Shown one piece after another: positions 1-6,159 of a stretch of DNA of 6,320 bases. The notes under the pieces are model-generated. The model ran no database searches. It was not told where the DNA came from and saw nothing but the letters and a program-made list of their open reading frames with translations. Numbering within the stretch: the first letter of the stretch is position 1; the number at the start of each line of letters is the position of its first letter. The stretch comes from an uncultured Clostridia bacterium (lineage in GTDB: Bacteria; Bacillota_A; Clostridia; Oscillospirales; Oscillospiraceae), in the NCBI GenBank assembly GCA_946408145.1, contig CAMJQX010000098.1, positions 1 through 6,320 of the forward strand, given 5' to 3'. Both the position numbers and the translations under genes were made by a program.

Positions 1-512
1 TTGCAGGCGAGCGCCATGGCGATCATGACGCGCTGGCGCATACCGCCGGAGAGCTGGTGCGGATACTGCTTGGCCACGACCTCGGGATTCGGGATCTTGA
101 CGTCGGCCAGCATCTCGACCACCTTCTTGGCAGCCTCCTGCTTGGTCATGCCCTGGTGAATGATGAAGGGCTCGGAGACCTGCTTTTCCACAGTGAAGAC
201 CGGGTTGAGCGAGGTCATGGGTTCCTGGAAGATGACGGAGATCGCGTTGCCGCGGATCTTGTACATTTCGCTCAGGGGCAGATTGACCAGCTCCTGCCCG
301 TCAAACATGACGGAGCCGCTGTCGATGTATCCGTTCGCGTCCAGCAGGTGCAGAATGCTCATGGCGGAAACGCTCTTGCCGGAGCCGGATTCTCCCACCA
401 GGCCAAGCGTCTTGCCCGCTTCGACGGAATACGACACGTCGTTGACCGCCTTTACGATGCCGCGCTTGGTAGTAAAGAAGGTGTGGAGATTTTTGACTTC
501 AAGTAGTGCCAT
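1..512 (-). CDS. oppD: Opp/Dpp-type ABC transporter ATP-binding protein OppD, N-terminal part (runs off window)
   Basis: This is the first 170 codons of an ATPase that would power the importer encoded upstream from the cytoplasmic face of the membrane. I translated it by hand from the ATG at 512, and the frame stays open to base 1, so the 3' part is missing. The start is MALLEVKNLHTFFTTKRG. The Walker A motif GESGSGKS is at about residues 40-47, the Q-loop FQEPMTSLNP at 95-104, and the ABC signature LSGGMRQR at 154-161. Walker B and the C-terminal oligopeptide-family extension would lie beyond the window. The FQEPMTSLNP wording is typical of the OppD/DppD class rather than general ABC ATPases. 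An AGGAGG at 520-525 sits 7 nt before the ATG and only 13 nt after the oppC stop, so it is cotranscribed. An oppF partner may follow off-window. The symbol is family-level; the substrate is not shown. Confidence 0.95.
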   Translation of the reverse strand, partial: MALLEVKNLHTFFTTKRGIVKAVNDVSYSVEAGKTLGLVGESGSGKSVSAMSILHLLDANGYIDSGSVMFDGQELVNLPLSEMYKIRGNAISVIFQEPMTSLNPVFTVEKQVSEPFIIHQGMTKQEAAKKVVEMLADVKIPNPEVVAKQYPHQLSGGMRQRVMIAMALAC

Positions 513-525
513 CCTATCCCCTCCT

Positions 526-2352
526 TTAGCGTCCGATGGACTTCGGGTCGACCGCGTCGCGGATGGCGTCGCCGATCAGGTTGATGCAGATCGTGCAGAT
601 GCCGAAGATCGTCGCGGGGAAGACCCAGCGCCACCAGTACTGCTGGATAACGATCGAGTTGTTCGCGCCGGTCAGCATATTGCCCCAGGTAGGCGTCGGG
701 GGCGAGATGCCGAAGCCCAGATAGCTCAGCGTGGACTCGGTAAGCATACAGGTGGCGAACAGCAGCGTCGCTTCCACGAGAAGGATCGAGAGCACATTCG
801 GCAGGATGTGCCTGAAGATGATGGCGCCCTCGCGCACGCCCATGGCCTGGGCCGCGAGAACGAATTCCTTTTCGCGCTCGGCCAGGATCTGCGCGCGGAT
901 CAGACGGCAGATGCCGGTCCAGCTCAGGACGCCGAGGACCACCATGATCAGGTACATCCTCAGTTCCACGCTGATGCGGGAGCCGATGACGGCCGACAGC
1001 AGCAGGGCGAAGGGCAGGAAGGGCATGCCGCCGACGATCTCCGAGATACGCATGATCAGCATATCGGCCTTGCCGCCGAAGTAGCCGGCGAGTCCGCCCA
1101 TGATGACGCCGATGATCAGCGAGATGATGACGGATATGGCGCCGACCGTCATCGTGACCTTGCCGCCGTTGACGATACGGGTCAGCACGTCACGGCCCAT
1201 GTTGTCCGTGCCGAGCAGGTGGCCCTTGAGGCCCCAGGTGTGGACCTTGCCGTTGACGTCCACCGCGTAATTCTGGTAGAAGCCGGCGAACACGGTGTCG
1301 ATGGCCGCGCCGTTGACGGCGGCGGGCACTTCAGCCTGCTCGTGGCTGTTGTCGCCCCAGCTGAACACGTCGCCGTTTTCCATGAGCGCCGTGTAGTGGT
1401 AGCGGCCGCCGTAGAGCTCGACCGGGCGGCTTTCGCTCTCGGGCACGTCCTTTTCGCCGTGGGTGCTGTTGCCCCAGACGTAGATCCTGCCGTTTTCATC
1501 CACGGCCGCCATGGTCTCGCCGGTGGCGGCGATGTCGACGACGCCGCTGCTGAGGTTGGCGGGGATCTTGGTAAAGGCGTTGTCCTTCTGGATGCCGCCG
1601 TAGACGACGGAGCCGTCGTCGAGCAGCAGGCAGTAGTTATAGGTCGCGATCGCGATCTTCTTGATGTGGCCCTGATAGGCCTTCTTCACATCCACGTCGC
1701 ACATGTTCGAGTTGCCCCAGAAATAGGCGTTGCCCTCATCGGTCAGCGCGCCGCTGAACTGATAGCCGGCCTCGATCTGGATGATGTTCTTGGCGCCCTT
1801 GGTCTTGGAGGGCTTCAGCTCGCTCGGGACACGGTCCTGTCCCAGACGCTTGTTGCCCCAGACGTAGAGGTTGCCCTCGTCGTCCAGCGCGACGATGTGG
1901 TCATAGCCGGCCGCGATGTCGACGATGTTGGCGTCCTTCACCTTGTCGGGGATATCGCTCAGGTCGATGGTATCGGTGATCTTGGTGTAGCCCCAGATGT
2001 AGACCTTGCCGTCCTTGCTGCAGCCCACGCCGAAGGTGGGGCCGGGAGAAATGGCGGAGATGTTGCCGTCCAGCTCACTGGGAACGGAGAGCATAGTCTG
2101 CATGGGGGGCACGTTCTGCTGGGTGTTGTCGGTGTCGCCCAGGTCGATCGGCAGAAAATAGGGGCCGAGCACCACCAGCGTGAAAATGAGCAGAAAGACG
2201 ATCAAACCGGTCATGCCCAGCTTGTTGTGCAGGAAGTTGTCGAGCATCATCCTGCCGGGGCTCTGGATCTGCTCCTCGACCATGACGTCGACGGTCTTGT
2301 TGCGGTTGCCGAAAAGGCGGCTGAAAACAGAGGGTTTCTTATCCTTAGCCAT
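526..2352 (-). CDS. oppC: OppC-type ABC permease with an inserted seven-repeat RCC1-like beta-propeller
   Basis: This is the second permease subunit of the importer and forms the membrane channel with OppB. At 608 aa it is about twice the usual OppC (about 300 aa). Residues 1-45 are a basic cytoplasmic tail and 47-66 are TM1. Residues about 104-378 carry seven RCC1-type repeats, with WG pairs at 120, 165, 212, 293, 332 and 373 and a degenerate YGG at 251-253. The permease core then resumes with HLLGTDNMGRDVLTR (378-392). TM helices follow at about 401-425, 443-458, 466-486, 519-541 and 572-596. The EAA loop, which contacts the ATPase, is at about 490-520 (EFVLAAQAMGV...FRHILPN). The EAA loop must be cytoplasmic, which places the TM1-TM2 loop and its propeller outside. 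The frame is uninterrupted, so this is a true single-ORF fusion. The start is ATG with GGGAGG 7 nt upstream, 13 nt after oppB. Cysteines 111, 218 and 241 lie in the propeller. The substrate is unknown. Confidence 0.95.
   Translation of the reverse strand: MAKDKKPSVFSRLFGNRNKTVDVMVEEQIQSPGRMMLDNFLHNKLGMTGLIVFLLIFTLVVLGPYFLPIDLGDTDNTQQNVPPMQTMLSVPSELDGNISAISPGPTFGVGCSKDGKVYIWGYTKITDTIDLSDIPDKVKDANIVDIAAGYDHIVALDDEGNLYVWGNKRLGQDRVPSELKPSKTKGAKNIIQIEAGYQFSGALTDEGNAYFWGNSNMCDVDVKKAYQGHIKKIAIATYNYCLLLDDGSVVYGGIQKDNAFTKIPANLSSGVVDIAATGETMAAVDENGRIYVWGNSTHGEKDVPESESRPVELYGGRYHYTALMENGDVFSWGDNSHEQAEVPAAVNGAAIDTVFAGFYQNYAVDVNGKVHTWGLKGHLLGTDNMGRDVLTRIVNGGKVTMTVGAISVIISLIIGVIMGGLAGYFGGKADMLIMRISEIVGGMPFLPFALLLSAVIGSRISVELRMYLIMVVLGVLSWTGICRLIRAQILAEREKEFVLAAQAMGVREGAIIFRHILPNVLSILLVEATLLFATCMLTESTLSYLGFGISPPTPTWGNMLTGANNSIVIQQYWWRWVFPATIFGICTICINLIGDAIRDAVDPKSIGR
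1219..2043 (-). repeat. Seven RCC1-type repeats within oppC (predicted extracellular beta-propeller)
   Basis: Seven units, each ending in a pattern like (D/E)(G/N)GxVYxWG, occur about every 39-47 residues. Their cores are GKVYIWG (115-121), GNLYVWG (160-166), GNAYFWG (207-213), GSVVYGG (247-253), GRIYVWG (288-294), GDVFSWG (327-333) and GKVHTWG (368-374). Most units are preceded by an AAGYxHxxAL-like strand, as in AAGYDHIVALDDEG (147-160). Repeats 2, 5 and 6 end with a short run leading to VP. RCC1 proteins form seven-bladed propellers, so the count matches a closed domain. Repeat 4 lacks the tryptophan. The repeats are diverged at protein level, so this is not a recent DNA duplication. Binding partner and ligand cannot be read from the sequence. 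Confidence 0.92.
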
Positions 2353-2365
2353 ATTCTCGCCTCCC

Positions 2366-3385
2366 TTACTTGTCGATGCGCACGCGCGGATCCACCAGGC
2401 CGTAGCTCAGGTCGATGATCAGCGCGCCGACGAGGCTGACGACGGTGTAGAACATCTGGATGCCCAGCGTCAGGACCCAGTCATGGTTGTTGAGCGCGGT
2501 GATGTACAGCTTGCCCATGCCGTTGAGGTTGAAGGTGTTCTCGATCAGGACCGATCCGCTGAAGATGCTCAGGAACCAGCCGATGATCAGCGTGATGACC
2601 GGCAGAAGGGCGTTGCGCCAGGCGTGGGAGTAGATGACGACCTTCTCCTTGACGCCCTTGGCGCGGGCGGTCTTGATGTGGTCCATGCTCAGCGCGTCGA
2701 TCATGGCGGCGCGGACATAACGGGTCATGCCGCCGAGGGAGGCGAAGGTCATGACGATCAGGGGCAGGGAGATGTAATACAGCTTGTCCCAGAAGGCCTT
2801 CATGCCGGTATACTCGGCGCCCGGCGTCCCCATGCCGCTCACCGGGAACCACCCCAGAAGAACGGCAAAGATGTAAATAAACACCAGCGCGGTAATGTAG
2901 ATCGGGATGCTGTAGCCGATGATCGTAAATACCTGGGTAAAGCTGTCCACCTTGCCGCCCTTATGAACGGCGCAGTAGATGCCGAGCGGGATCGTGATGC
3001 CCAAAGCCAGGATCGTCGAGAAGATGTTGATGAACACGGTATTGCCGATCGGCCCCTGAACCACTTCGATGACGTCCTTCTTGAAGTAGTTGGACTTGCC
3101 TAAGTTGCCCTCCAGCAGGCCGTCAAGCTTGCCGCTCTGCTTCTGCGGCGCCAGCCCCATCCATCGGGCGTATCGGATAACCAGGCTGTCATCCAGGCCC
3201 ATCTCTTCCCTCAGTTCGAGATACATGCGCTGATAAACATCAGGCTTCAGCGACTTTTTCTGCGCTTCCAGCTGGTTTCTGGCGGGGTCCTCGGGAACCA
3301 GGTTGTACAGACAGTACATCAGGAAGGAGACAATGAAGAACACCAGGATCAGGTAGGCAATTCTTCTCAGAACATATTTTGTCAC
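2366..3385 (-). CDS. oppB: Opp/Dpp-type ABC transporter permease OppB
   Basis: This is the first permease subunit of the importer, an integral membrane protein that pairs with the OppC-type subunit. It is about 340 aa, normal for the family, and has no extra domain. Numbering from the ATG at 3391, TM1 is at about residues 9-30 after a basic start (KYVLRR). A large extracytoplasmic loop follows (about 31-115), then TM helices at about 117-141, 153-180, 205-225, 262-285 and 308-330. The EAA loop at 232-266 (DALSMDHIKTARAKGVKEK...WRNALLPVIT) is the ATPase contact. The C-terminus LSYGLVDPRVRIDK is typical. I prefer the GTG at 3385, because AGGAGG (3393-3398) lies 7 nt before it but only 1 nt before the ATG at 3391, which would add two residues. 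It is followed by oppC after 13 nt and preceded by 206-bp of hairpin-rich DNA after oppA. Confidence 0.94.
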   Translation of the reverse strand: MTKYVLRRIAYLILVFFIVSFLMYCLYNLVPEDPARNQLEAQKKSLKPDVYQRMYLELREEMGLDDSLVIRYARWMGLAPQKQSGKLDGLLEGNLGKSNYFKKDVIEVVQGPIGNTVFINIFSTILALGITIPLGIYCAVHKGGKVDSFTQVFTIIGYSIPIYITALVFIYIFAVLLGWFPVSGMGTPGAEYTGMKAFWDKLYYISLPLIVMTFASLGGMTRYVRAAMIDALSMDHIKTARAKGVKEKVVIYSHAWRNALLPVITLIIGWFLSIFSGSVLIENTFNLNGMGKLYITALNNHDWVLTLGIQMFYTVVSLVGALIIDLSYGLVDPRVRIDK

Positions 3386-3392
3386 AGCCATT

Positions 3393-3398
3393 CCTCCT
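3393..3398 (-). promoter_or_regulatory. oppB ribosome binding site (AGGAGG) that decides the start
   Basis: On the minus strand AGGAGG is followed by A, then ATG (3391-3389), GCT and GTG (3385-3383). The spacing to the GTG is a standard 7 nt, while the spacing to the ATG is 1 nt, too short for normal initiation. Other transporter genes here use a 7-nt spacing (oppA, oppC, oppD), which supports the GTG. A less perfect GAGG four bases before the ATG keeps the longer start possible. Confidence 0.65.
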
Positions 3399-3415
3399 CT
3401 TTTCTTGCGTAAATC

Positions 3416-3464
3416 TTGGTACTGTCAGCATGAAATCGCGCGGATTTCATGCTGACAGTACCAA
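3416..3464 (-). promoter_or_regulatory. Perfect 22-bp inverted repeat (hairpin) in the oppA-oppB gap
   Basis: The arms 3416-3437 and 3443-3464 are perfectly complementary over 22 bp, separated by the 5-nt loop GCGCG. The mRNA would form a very stable hairpin ending about 17 nt before the oppB ribosome binding site. There is no T-run after it in either direction, so it is not a classical intrinsic terminator. A likely role is stabilising the 3' end of oppA mRNA or dampening read-through into the permease genes, as hairpins after binding-protein genes do in other ABC operons. It could also be a dispersed palindromic element. The structure is certain; the role is inferred. Confidence 0.75.
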
Positions 3465-3527
3465 ACGGACCGGCATCCGATGTTTCTCATTCGCTTACGC
3501 CGACGCCGGCCCTTTTTATCCAAATGA

Positions 3528-3553
3528 GCAGAGCGCGCGGGGGCGCGCTCTGC
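3528..3553 (-). terminator. GC-rich hairpin after oppA: probable partial terminator/attenuator
   Basis: The arms 3528-3538 and 3543-3553 (GCAGAGCGCGC and its complement) form an 11-bp perfect stem with a 4-nt loop. As minus-strand RNA it can grow by about four more pairs, including two G-U pairs. It lies 44 nt after the oppA stop and is followed by TCATTTGG, a poor U-tract. This suggests a leaky stop that makes more oppA than oppBCD mRNA. Efficient termination is unlikely because oppBCD has no convincing promoter of its own here. Confidence 0.5.
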
Positions 3554-3597
3554 CCACATGGAAATGCTATATGGAGTTAATTATCCGACGCTGTCGA

Positions 3598-5469
3598 TCA
3601 CTCAACAGTGGCGTACACGATAGCCTGCTGGAAGTCCCACAGAGCGTTGCACTCGAGGTCATGGATCTTGGCGCTCATGACATCGTAGTACACGTTGGAG
3701 TACAGAGGAACCTCGGGGAGGTAGTCGTTCCACTCGTCGATGAAGTCGACCCAGATCTTCAGGTAAGCCTCGGAGTCGCCGGCCTCAACGCCGTACACCA
3801 TGTTCATGGACAGGTCGTCGAGTTCCTTGCTGTCGGTGAAGTTGGTGTTGTAGCCCATGTCGTAGTAATCGGTGCCGGGCAGGGCGTAGTTGAAGGACAT
3901 GTCGTAGGCGGCGGTGAAGTTGGTGGCCAGGTTGTACATGCCGTAGGTCTTCACACCGTACTGCTCGCCCTCGGAGGAGTCGCGGTACATGTAGTTGAGC
4001 AGGTCGGAGAAGGACATGATGTTCTGGTTGATCTGCATACCGGCCTTGGCGGTCTGCTCACCGTTGGCGAGCATGACAGCCAGCAGCTCGGAGACGGAGT
4101 TGCCCTCGGAGGAGGACCACTCGATGATCAGAGGCATCAGGATGCGGCCGTCGGCCAGGGTGACATTGTGCACGTAGTCGCCGGCTTCCTCGGGAGTGAC
4201 TTCCTTGTAGCGGATGCCCTCGACGTAGGGGTTGCCCTCGGCGTCCAGGACCCAGCCGTCGGCTTCGAGCTCGGCAACGGCGGCGTCAAGGCTGTAGGAG
4301 TAGGTGTTCAGGCGCTCGGCCAGCTCTTCCTTGGAATCCTGGTACATCCACATGGCCAGGCCGTAAGGGCCGTCGACCACGGCGCCGTAGCCCTGGCAGA
4401 ACTGGTTGGCAAACTCGTTGCGGTCGAGCAGGTAAGCGACAGCGTGACGGACAGCCTTGAACTGGGTGGGACCGAAGTCGCACTGGAACATGAGCTTGCC
4501 GTAGCCGTTGCGCTCGTAGCTGACGGTGGTGAAGTCACCGGTCTCCTCGAGGTCGAGGGCGGCGTTGACCTGGTCACCGTCGGTCAGGGTGGACAGGAAA
4601 TCGATGGAGCCGGTCTTGAGGGCGTCCAGCATGGTCTCCTGGTTGGCCTTGACGATGATAACGGTCTCAACAGAGGGCTTCACGCCTTCGAAGTTGCCGT
4701 TGTAGTTGGGGTTGATCTTCAGGGTGGCGGTCAGGTTGGCCTGATCGAACTCAACCAGGTTGTAGGGGCCGGCGGAGATACGATCGGTGTAGATCCAACG
4801 GGCAGCGTCGATCTCGGAGGTGACGAGCTCGCCGCCGTCGAGGTAAGCGCCCTCGCCGTCGTCCTTAACGGTCAGGGGAGCGGAGGCGTACTGCTTCAGA
4901 GCGATAGGACGCAGGGAAGCGTAGGTCATGTCAAAGTAGTAGGGCAGGAAATCAGCGGAGATGGTGATGGAGTAGGTGTACTCGTCCAGCAGGCGCAGGC
5001 CGGAGATAAAGGGGACCTCGCCGTTCTGGTAAGCGGTACCGCCGACGATGATCTCACCGGAGGTCTTGGCGCCGCCGGCCTTGGTGGCGGGGGACAGAGC
5101 AACCAGCTCGTAGGCACAGTAGTCAGCGGCGGTGATGGGATCGCCGTTGTTGTAGACCAGACCCTCATTGATGGTTACGGTGTAGGTCTTGGTGCCGTCC
5201 TCGTTCTCTTCGGAAGAGACTTCCTTGACGACGGTGTCGTTGTAAACGAACTCGCCGCCCTGATTGGTGACAACGACGTCATAGTCGTCGATCAGGTCGC
5301 GGACAGTCTTGTCAGCGGCGTTGTTCGTCCACCAGGCATTGCCCAGGTCGCCGGAAAGCTCGGTGGTGCTGCCGTAGATGATCTGGTTCTCGACTTCGGC
5401 GAAGGCGGTCACAGACATCAGGCTGAACAGCATGCAGAGAGCCATCAGCAGTGCGAAGAACTTCTTCAT
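3598..5469 (-). CDS. oppA: Extracytoplasmic solute-binding protein, family 5 (OppA/DppA-like), without lipobox
   Basis: This is the substrate-binding component of the importer, 623 aa. Residues 1-24 form a signal peptide (MKKFFALLMALCMLFSLMSV then TAFA), with a likely signal peptidase I cut after AFA-24. Cys12 lies in the hydrophobic core with Leu before it and does not make a lipobox, unlike most Gram-positive binding proteins. Family 5 hallmarks are YTVTINEGLVYNNGDPITAADY (about 96-117, the usual WSDGxPxTAxDV region), ISAGPYNLVEF (231-241), and FKAVRHAVAYLLDRNEFA (337-354). The C-terminal EVPLYSN (586-592) is the usual near-final strand. The length is somewhat above the family's common 520-600. 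The ATG has AGGAGG 7 nt upstream and its own promoter. The first gene of the operon is separated from oppB by two hairpins, which would favour a surplus of this protein. Specificity (peptide, nickel or other) cannot be read. The symbol is family-level. Confidence 0.93.
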   Translation of the reverse strand: MKKFFALLMALCMLFSLMSVTAFAEVENQIIYGSTTELSGDLGNAWWTNNAADKTVRDLIDDYDVVVTNQGGEFVYNDTVVKEVSSEENEDGTKTYTVTINEGLVYNNGDPITAADYCAYELVALSPATKAGGAKTSGEIIVGGTAYQNGEVPFISGLRLLDEYTYSITISADFLPYYFDMTYASLRPIALKQYASAPLTVKDDGEGAYLDGGELVTSEIDAARWIYTDRISAGPYNLVEFDQANLTATLKINPNYNGNFEGVKPSVETVIIVKANQETMLDALKTGSIDFLSTLTDGDQVNAALDLEETGDFTTVSYERNGYGKLMFQCDFGPTQFKAVRHAVAYLLDRNEFANQFCQGYGAVVDGPYGLAMWMYQDSKEELAERLNTYSYSLDAAVAELEADGWVLDAEGNPYVEGIRYKEVTPEEAGDYVHNVTLADGRILMPLIIEWSSSEGNSVSELLAVMLANGEQTAKAGMQINQNIMSFSDLLNYMYRDSSEGEQYGVKTYGMYNLATNFTAAYDMSFNYALPGTDYYDMGYNTNFTDSKELDDLSMNMVYGVEAGDSEAYLKIWVDFIDEWNDYLPEVPLYSNVYYDVMSAKIHDLECNALWDFQQAIVYATVE

Positions 5470-5628
5470 TTTGTTTCCTCCTTGATGTTGGAATGAATAA
5501 TTTGAACAGGCCCCTGCGGGGCGTCGTTCACAAGAGAGAAGGCGCGTCTTTCCGCGCTGTCTTTTGGCGGTTCCTACAAATCGGGGCTCGGAAAACTATG
5601 CATTTTCCCCATTCAATCCCCATATTGC
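5470..5628 (-). other. oppA 5' leader (about 160 nt, untranslated)
   Basis: This is the stretch between the predicted transcription start (about 5629) and the oppA ATG. I see no match to a known riboswitch and no leader peptide that I can support. It contains small hairpins: GGAAAA/TTTTCC arms at 5590-5595 and 5603-5608, and GCCCC-TGC-GGGGC at 5510-5522, about 30 nt before the ribosome binding site. A GCGCG...CGCGC pair also lies between, around 5540-5560. The oppA ribosome binding site (AAGGAGG) lies 7 nt before the ATG. Confidence 0.4.
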
Positions 5629-5645
5629 ATGATAGATTTTATCAT
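5629..5645. promoter_or_regulatory. Dyad over the -10/start region of the opp promoter (possible operator)
   Basis: ATGATA-N5-TATCAT is a perfect 6-bp dyad on the minus strand. It covers the -10 box and reaches the expected transcription start. A protein bound there would block RNA polymerase. Part of the symmetry comes from AT-rich -10 sequence, so chance is possible. Confidence 0.35.
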
Positions 5646-5664
5646 ACCGCCCCTGAAAGTGCAA
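5636..5664 (-). promoter_or_regulatory. Predicted sigma-A-type promoter of the opp operon
   Basis: On the minus strand the -35 TTGCAC (5664-5659) is followed, after exactly 17 bp, by the -10 TAAAAT (5641-5636). TG one base upstream of the -10 makes it an extended -10. Transcription should start near 5629, giving a leader of about 160 nt before oppA. It lies downstream of the hypA terminator, so the opp operon is an independent unit. Confidence 0.72.
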
Positions 5665-5671
5665 GCACTTT
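5656..5671. promoter_or_regulatory. Palindrome AAAGTGC-TT-GCACTTT over the -35 box (possible operator)
   Basis: Two perfect 7-bp arms with a 2-nt centre overlap the whole -35 hexamer. This arrangement suits a dimeric repressor that competes with RNA polymerase. The regulator is not in the window and the motif does not match a site I can name. Confidence 0.5.
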
Positions 5672-5682
5672 TAACCGGTCAA
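5671..5682. promoter_or_regulatory. Near-palindrome TTGACCGGTTAA just upstream of the -35 box
   Basis: This 12-bp dyad with a single non-matching pair and a central CCGG abuts the -35 palindrome. Central-CG palindromes are typical of LacI-family operators, but I cannot assign a regulator. It could also act as an activator site, being just upstream of the -35. Confidence 0.3.
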
Positions 5683-5737
5683 AGCAAATTACCATCTTTT
5701 TTTCAAAATTGAATCCCGGGGACAGGGGAATTTGTGC

Positions 5738-5778
5738 AAAAACCACGAAAACGGGAGAAATGACTTCTCCCGTTTTCG
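5738..5778 (-). terminator. Intrinsic terminator of the oxidoreductase-hypA unit
   Basis: The arms 5746-5759 and 5765-5778 form a perfect 14-bp stem (CGAAAACGGGAGAA with its complement) and a 5-nt loop. On the minus strand a T5 run (5742-5738) follows three bases after the stem. The stem begins 39 nt past the hypA stop. No T-run follows on the plus strand, so it works in the hypA direction and separates this unit from the opp operon. Confidence 0.8.
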
Positions 5779-5817
5779 GAACGATTGTCATGAATGTTTC
5801 ATTGGACGCCTCTCTCG

Positions 5818-6159
5818 TCAGGGCGCGAGGATCTCCTTGAGCGTCAGATCCCGCCCGGTCAGGGGCATCAGCTTGTTCCCGCGGCATCTGGGGCAGCGCA
5901 GATCGTTCACGTCCGCCGTGAATTCCTCGCCGCAGTCCATGCACTGTGCGGTGCCAGGCAGGTCCTCGATCACGAACTCCGTGTCCTGCAGCTCGGTCCC
6001 GTCCGTGACGGCGACCCAGCAGTCGGCCAGGTAGCTCGACACGACGCCGCTGAGGGAGCCGACCTCCACCGTGATGCGGGTGATCTCCGTCAGCTCCTCG
6101 TCCTTCATGATGCCGCGCACCATTTTCAGCATGGCATCACAGATCCCCAGCTCGTGCAT
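5818..6159 (-). CDS. hypA: Hydrogenase/urease nickel metallochaperone HypA
   Basis: HypA is a cytoplasmic protein that helps deliver nickel to the active site of [NiFe]-hydrogenase (or urease), normally together with the GTPase HypB. It is 113 aa, matching the family (about 113-118). The N-terminus MHELGI carries His2 and Glu3, the nickel-binding end. The zinc site is two CxxC pairs, C73/C76 (CMDC) and C89/C92 (CPRC), and EVGSLSGV (32-39) is the conserved strand-turn. No key residue is missing. The ATG overlaps the stop of the upstream iron-sulfur gene as TAATG, indicating translational coupling, and there is only a weak GGGCGG-like upstream site. No hypB or hydrogenase gene is visible in the window. 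A terminator follows. Confidence 0.95.
   Translation of the reverse strand: MHELGICDAMLKMVRGIMKDEELTEITRITVEVGSLSGVVSSYLADCWVAVTDGTELQDTEFVIEDLPGTAQCMDCGEEFTADVNDLRCPRCRGNKLMPLTGRDLTLKEILAP

Noticed and set aside
160..2418. Very long open frame on the plus strand (752 codons) opposite oppC
   Set aside because: It lies antisense to well-identified genes. It exists because GC-rich codons leave few stops on the opposite strand. It is rich in H, D, V, G and A with no domain pattern, and has no ribosome binding site.
3561..3603. Possible second promoter just after oppA (TTGAGT and GATAAT/TAATTA on the minus strand)
   Set aside because: The better -10 (GATAAT) is only 14 bp from the -35-like box, and the frame with 16-bp spacing has a poor -10. 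It also lies upstream of both hairpins.
3379..5496. Long open frame on the plus strand (705 codons) opposite oppA
   Set aside because: It is antisense to a clear family 5 binding protein with a signal peptide. Its VGV/GGG/VVD-rich content mirrors the codons of oppA, and it would read through both intergenic hairpins.
5470..5628. Riboswitch or T-box in the oppA leader
   Set aside because: Only short hairpins are present. There is no recognisable conserved core and no terminator/antiterminator pair with a T-run.
5714..5731. GGGGACAGGGGAATT motif recalling dispersed REP-like repeats
   Set aside because: There is one copy only, with no paired arm and no transposase nearby. It is too little to call a repeat.
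5642..5944. Minus-strand open frame overlapping the end of hypA and the terminator
   Set aside because: It is out of frame with hypA, crosses the hypA terminator and the opp promoter, and shows no recognisable features.
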